Origin: Saccoglossus kowalevskii
Taxonomy: Eukaryota; Hemichordata; Enteropneusta; Harrimaniidae
NCBI RefSeq assembly: GCF_000003605.2
Contig: NW_003140814.1
Span: forward strand, 699,858 to 731,644
Reading direction: 5' to 3'
DNA: 31,787 nucleotides
The notes under the pieces are model-generated. The model saw nothing but the letters and a program-made list of their open reading frames with translations, ran no database searches and had not been told where the DNA came from. This document shows, piece after piece, positions 29,801 to 31,787 of the stretch. Every line of letters begins with the position of its first letter. Position 1 is the stretch's first letter. A program made the position numbers and the translations under genes.

Positions 29801-31787
29801 AACCGTTGGCAATAACATAACAGCTCTAAATATTAACATTCGAAAATTAGACATCGTGCCCAAACTTGGTACTGCGATGAATGGCATCACTTTTCAGTTT
29901 TTGATAGACCAATAATAACAGGATTAGTTGAAATCACGTTTTTGTAGATTGGAAATATTAATCAAACTAATTTCATCTAAATTATATGTTTTCACCAAAT
30001 AAGTGAGATTAATCACCATTCTCACAAAATGACTTCATTGTTTACAGTTGGTATTAATTGGCATACGTGGTACAGGATCTAACAGTGATACAGCTGTTGA
30101 CGATTTGGTTATCAGCGATGGTTTATGTACAGGTACAAGTACTATAACTGAATGTCTTTTTCGGAATTTTGGAACTGTTCTTGGGGTATGTCAAGCGAAT
30201 GATGGTATAACCAAAGTAGTGGTAACTTTATATTATCAATGTTTAATAGAGTAAAAATATCATTTATTTGTAATATTTTAGGCTTACCACCTGAAGCTGC
30301 TGTAAATCCTCCAACGTCAGGTCAGTTTTATGAAATTATACCTATTTAACCCTTCGATCGTCATAGTTTTTTGCTATGCTTTTGGAACACATCTGTGTAT
30401 GTTTATAAGTCGAAATGGGACACGTGATTATGGACGTTCCATGCGTAAAGATAACATTCCCTATACTCCAGTTAATATTCAGTGTTGTAACCAACTCTCA
30501 ATATATGTTGTTTTTCACAGCCCCGACACCACCAACTTCAAACCCATGCGGTTCCGGTAGAATTAACTGCACTGACGGTACATGTATAGATATAACGCAG
30601 TATTGTGATTTTACACCACAATGTCCGGACTCTTCAGACGAAGAACTATGTCGTAAGTAGACTTACATGCGAAATAATATGACTCTATGACCTTGGACTG
30701 ATGTTTCTGAGGCATGACAGTGATGCGGTGTATCCTGCTGCCGTGTAAGCAAATGAAATACATCAATGATATACCCATCACTCGTGGCAATATCGCCCAT
30801 ACTAATACTCACCAAATACCAGGGCGAGGCCATGGCGCCCTGTCATATTTTTCCATAGCTCTTGATAATTTTATTTGTGAAAACAATAAAATGATTTGTG
30901 TGGTTTTATTATTCAAATATGCAAAACCATAACATATAAAACAATATAAATGAAGTGTCAGAACGCACCGTGGCAATTCATATTGCGTATGTTCAAACAA
31001 CTCACCTTTAAAAGGGACTATTTTATCTCATTTGCATATTTTCCAGTCAATACCAATATTATTGATCAAGCTTGTATTAATGAAATATTTATGAATCACC
31101 GAATTTATGAATTTTGAATATAGTATGAACAATTAGTGATGATGACAGTCTACTTTGACCTTGATAAGTCATGTTTACAAATATAACATACTATTTGTTT
31201 TCATTGTAGCTAAATCATGTAACTTTGAAGCTGACGAATGTGGTTGGTATGAAGGGACGCCGAAAGATAATTTCAACTGGCACAGAGCACGTGCGTATGA
31301 TACGCGACATACACCTGACCTGGCGCCTCAATATGATCACACAAATAATGGCGCCCACGGTAAGTTCGTCTAATAATTTGGCCTAAGGAGTCGCCGTTCA
31401 TAGAGTTGAAGTTATTGTGATCAGTGGACGTCACTTTGAGCAAAAAATAATGCTTTTACTAATTCATTGTTAATTTTATGCTCAAAGTGACGTCAACTGA
31501 TCACAATAATTTCAACTCTACGAACTACGTCCTCTCGCGCCCAATTACGTTACAAGTGCACCATGTGAACGGTATATCGATATACTGTAGTGATATCTGT
31601 TTTGACAATTTGCCATATGTTTCATTCATAGGCTACTTCACGTACATAGCACCAGTTGGAACGAATTCGTACGATACAGCTGAATACATGAGTCCACAAT
31701 TTGCATCTGCTGCTCCTGGATGTACACTTGATTTTTGGCTGTACATGAATGGTATTAATCCGAATAGAATTGAAATATACATTGTAC
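20800..31787 (+). CDS. Gene B: MALRD1-like secreted or membrane multi-MAM protein (3' end outside window)
   Basis: Spliced model of 21 exons (3,481 nt; 1,160 residues visible) with open frame throughout. Residues 1 to about 20 form a signal peptide. MAM domains lie near residues 22-181, 184-342, 347-508, 514-676, 678-839 and 841-1001. A Pro-rich linker follows (about 1002-1022), then one LDLa (about 1024-1058) and a seventh MAM from 1061, cut by the window. Whether the protein is anchored cannot be seen. MAM1-3 and MAM4-6 are duplicates. It starts 3.35 kb after gene A in the same direction, so the two are probably tandem paralogues. The start ATG at 20800 is the first codon of a typical hydrophobic leader and precedes a phase-1 donor. 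Confidence 0.85.
20849..22336. other. First intron of gene B
   Basis: About 1.5 kb. Near its 3' end, 22215-22231 resembles a tRNA A box and 22272-22284 (caattcgaatcc) a B box, at SINE-like spacing. The rest is unremarkable. Confidence 0.4.
22337..22477 (+). CDS. Gene B exon 2: MAM domain 1, N-terminal part
   Basis: Acceptor gttttaag ends at 22336, donor gtttgt at 22478 (a weak donor, but phase 1 fits). Encodes CTFENNLCGW, DDIDWIRQ and HTGPNGDHT. Confidence 0.83.
23056..23173 (+). CDS. Gene B exon 3: MAM domain 1, second part
   Basis: Acceptor acttcag ends at 23055, donor gtaagt at 23174. Encodes GHFVYIEN and RQCLTFW; the intron splits the Trp codon of FWYHM (phase 2). Same length (118 bp) and phase as exon 11. 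Confidence 0.87.
23461..23702 (+). CDS. Gene B exon 4: MAM domain 1, C-terminal part
   Basis: Acceptor gtatttcag ends at 23460, donor gtaaac at 23703. Encodes YHMYGAHIQTLNVYLA, NDWNKAQITL and GDISLDDITLVDGDC. 242 bp, the same as exon 12. Eight CpGs. Confidence 0.88.
23812..23940 (+). CDS. Gene B exon 5: MAM domain 2, N-terminal part
   Basis: Acceptor taccggtag ends at 23811, donor gtgagt at 23941, phase 1-1. Encodes CDFEDGTALCGG and SDHTLG. The Trp that follows Cys-Gly in most MAM domains is a Gly, as in MAM5. Confidence 0.85.
24285..24632 (+). CDS. Gene B exon 6: MAM domain 2, remainder
   Basis: Acceptor catactcag ends at 24284, donor gtacga at 24633. Encodes CLQFYHTKSGDQNIGALRVY, FQIVFEV and LGIDDVFVFDGVC. 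The FWYHMYG core is changed to FYHTKSG. 348 bp against 351 bp for its duplicate, exon 14. Confidence 0.86.
24798..24947 (+). CDS. Gene B exon 7: MAM domain 3, N-terminal part
   Basis: Acceptor tgtcgtag ends at 24797, donor gtatga at 24948, phase 1-1. Encodes CDFEKGLCSW, SMDWVENKG and TGTGGTGPSTDHTLG. Confidence 0.86.
25102..25361 (+). CDS. Gene B exon 8: MAM domain 3, core
   Basis: Acceptor tgttgcag ends at 25101, donor gtaaag at 25362 (phase 0). Encodes TYLYFEAS, CMTFWYHMYGKSVG and LWTMSGNQGTLW. 260 bp, the same as exon 16. Confidence 0.88.
25362..26283. other. Intron with CpG-rich hairpin segment
   Basis: Mostly AT-rich, but 25800-26035 is GC- and CpG-richer and holds a near-perfect hairpin: 25928-25941 pairs with 25948-25961 around a 6-base loop. 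It may be a transposon remnant; the class is not recognised. Confidence 0.4.
26284..26371 (+). CDS. Gene B exon 9: MAM domain 3, C-terminal part
   Basis: Acceptor gatttcag ends at 26283, donor gtgagt at 26372. Encodes LSFNATRGDGG and GDICIDDIAITTGYC. Confidence 0.87.
26372..26872. other. Intron, nothing recognised
   Basis: Intron between MAM3 and MAM4 of gene B, marking the junction of the duplicated three-MAM blocks. No repeat was seen. Confidence 0.5.
26873..27016 (+). CDS. Gene B exon 10: MAM domain 4, N-terminal part
   Basis: Acceptor gattcacag ends at 26872, donor gtaact at 27017, phase 1-1. Encodes CDFEGDFCGW, ELEWIRNQG and HTGPYEDHT; duplicate of exon 2. Confidence 0.86.
27286..27403 (+). 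CDS. Gene B exon 11: MAM domain 4, second part
   Basis: Acceptor atttatag ends at 27285, donor gtgggt at 27404 (phase 2). Encodes WYLYIDN, DAARLRSPS and KCLTFW. The Trp codon is split exactly as in exon 3. Confidence 0.86.
27558..27799 (+). CDS. Gene B exon 12: MAM domain 4, C-terminal part
   Basis: Acceptor cacccag ends at 27557, donor gtattt at 27800. Encodes YHVYGAHVGSLSVYLEATQG, RWNQAKVNL and GDIAIDDISLESGFC. Same length as exon 4. Nine CpGs. Confidence 0.88.
27894..28031 (+). CDS. Gene B exon 13: MAM domain 5, N-terminal part
   Basis: Acceptor aatttcag ends at 27893, donor gtgtga at 28032 (weak). Encodes CDFEDNTLCGG, KFNWTLT and TGPSYDYT. It keeps the Cys-Gly-Gly seen in MAM2; the usual DHT reads DYT. 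Confidence 0.83.
28180..28530 (+). CDS. Gene B exon 14: MAM domain 5, remainder
   Basis: Acceptor cgttttag ends at 28179, donor gtgagt at 28531. Encodes RCLQFYYAGSNDDSALLSVL, FKIIFIV and YVALDDIQLLDTDC. The same departure from the FWYHMYG core as exon 6. Confidence 0.86.
28706..28846 (+). CDS. Gene B exon 15: MAM domain 6, N-terminal part
   Basis: Acceptor ttcatcag ends at 28705, donor gtaatg at 28847, phase 1-1. Encodes CIFEFGKCTW, QLDWTLHKG and TGTGGTGPQNDHTVG, echoing exon 7. Confidence 0.86.
29127..29386 (+). CDS. Gene B exon 16: MAM domain 6, core
   Basis: Acceptor gtacatag ends at 29126, donor gtatat at 29387 (phase 0). Encodes TYLYLEGS, CFEFWYHMTGKHIG and IWTLSGDQGDSW. Confidence 0.87.
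29387..30047. other. Intron with a small hairpin
   Basis: An exact 10-bp inverted repeat, tataatatta at 29600-29609 with taatattata at 29623-29632. No other element recognised. Confidence 0.45.
30048..30132 (+). CDS. Gene B exon 17: MAM domain 6, C-terminal part
   Basis: Acceptor gtttacag ends at 30047, donor gtacaa at 30133. Encodes LVLIGIRGTGSNSDTAVDDL and ends GLC. Phase 0 to 1, as in exon 9. Confidence 0.85.
30282..30320 (+). CDS. Gene B exon 18: Pro-rich linker
   Basis: A 39-bp exon between acceptor atttta-g (ending 30281) and donor gtcagt at 30321, phase 1-1. Encodes LPPEAAVNPPTS, a flexible linker before the LDLa. Small and skippable; called from splice sites and frame. Confidence 0.68.
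30521..30652 (+). CDS. Gene B exon 19: Pro-rich linker + LDLa domain
   Basis: Acceptor ttttcacag ends at 30520, donor gtaagt at 30653, phase 1-1. PTPPTSNP is followed by a six-cysteine LDLa ending CDFTPQCPDSSDEELC. Confidence 0.88.
30653..31209. other. Intron, nothing recognised
   Basis: Intron between the LDLa and MAM7 of gene B. A GC-richer patch near 30810-30845 has no recognisable identity. Confidence 0.5.
31210..31359 (+). CDS. Gene B exon 20: MAM domain 7, N-terminal part
   Basis: Acceptor tcattgtag ends at 31209, donor gtaagt at 31360, phase 1-1. Encodes CNFEADECGWYEG, NFNWHRAR and QYDHT. Confidence 0.87.
31386..31534. mobile_element. Foldback MITE-like inverted repeat
   Basis: Arms 31401-31442 and 31479-31520 are 42 bases each and differ at only two positions, with a 36-base AT-rich loop. 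Weaker pairing extends about 14 bases outward on each side. It lies in the intron between the first two MAM7 exons. High arm identity suggests a recent insertion or gene-conversion-maintained arms. Confidence 0.8.
31632..31787 (+). CDS. Gene B exon 21 (partial): MAM domain 7, second part
   Basis: Acceptor attcatag ends at 31631; the exon runs off the window in frame. Encodes GYFTYIAPVG, SPQFASAAPGCTLDFWLYMN and EIYIV. FWLYMNG stands in for FWYHMYG. Confidence 0.84.

Overview
The window is animal genomic DNA: AT-rich, with short coding exons, GT-AG introns and many decayed transposons. It carries two protein-coding genes, both on the + strand and head to tail. Both encode large extracellular mosaics of MAM and LDL-receptor class A (LDLa) domains, the architecture of vertebrate MALRD1 (DIET1) and of expanded MALRD1-like families in invertebrates. 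The intron texture and transposon mix suggest an invertebrate (spiralian or invertebrate deuterostome); nothing here fixes the species.

Gene A (267-17450) lacks its 5' end. Twenty-one exons give 1,037 residues: LDLa-MAM-LDLa-MAM-LDLa-MAM-LDLa-MAM-(degenerate LDLa)-acidic linker-one transmembrane helix-cytoplasmic tail of about 75 residues. The last exon holds an NPVY motif of the kind that drives endocytosis of the LDL receptor. A stop at 17448-17450 and an AATAAA at 17682 close the gene. Its introns hold two large tandem arrays (4639-5677 and 8821-9480), a two-copy 297-bp repeat, a DIRS-type retrotransposon remnant (about 7484-8250), two TTAA-flanked MITEs, and an approximately 0.8-kb element with inverted ends.

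The 3.3 kb between the genes (17451-20799) holds the 3' UTR, a broken minus-strand LINE reverse-transcriptase fragment and unexplained sequence.

Gene B (20800 to beyond 31787) starts with a signal-peptide exon and continues through 21 exons and 1,160 visible residues: six consecutive MAM domains, a Pro-rich linker, one LDLa and the start of a seventh MAM. MAM1-3 and MAM4-6 match one to one in sequence and exon lengths, so the array arose by tandem duplication of a three-MAM block. Most domain borders carry phase-1 introns in both genes.

The two genes look like tandem paralogues that would place receptor-like or adhesive proteins at the cell surface. Gene A exons are CpG-poor and gene B exons CpG-rich, which suggests different germline methylation histories. 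I saw no prokaryotic-type system, CRISPR array, rRNA or intact tRNA. All exon calls are by eye from splice signals, reading phase and domain matches.
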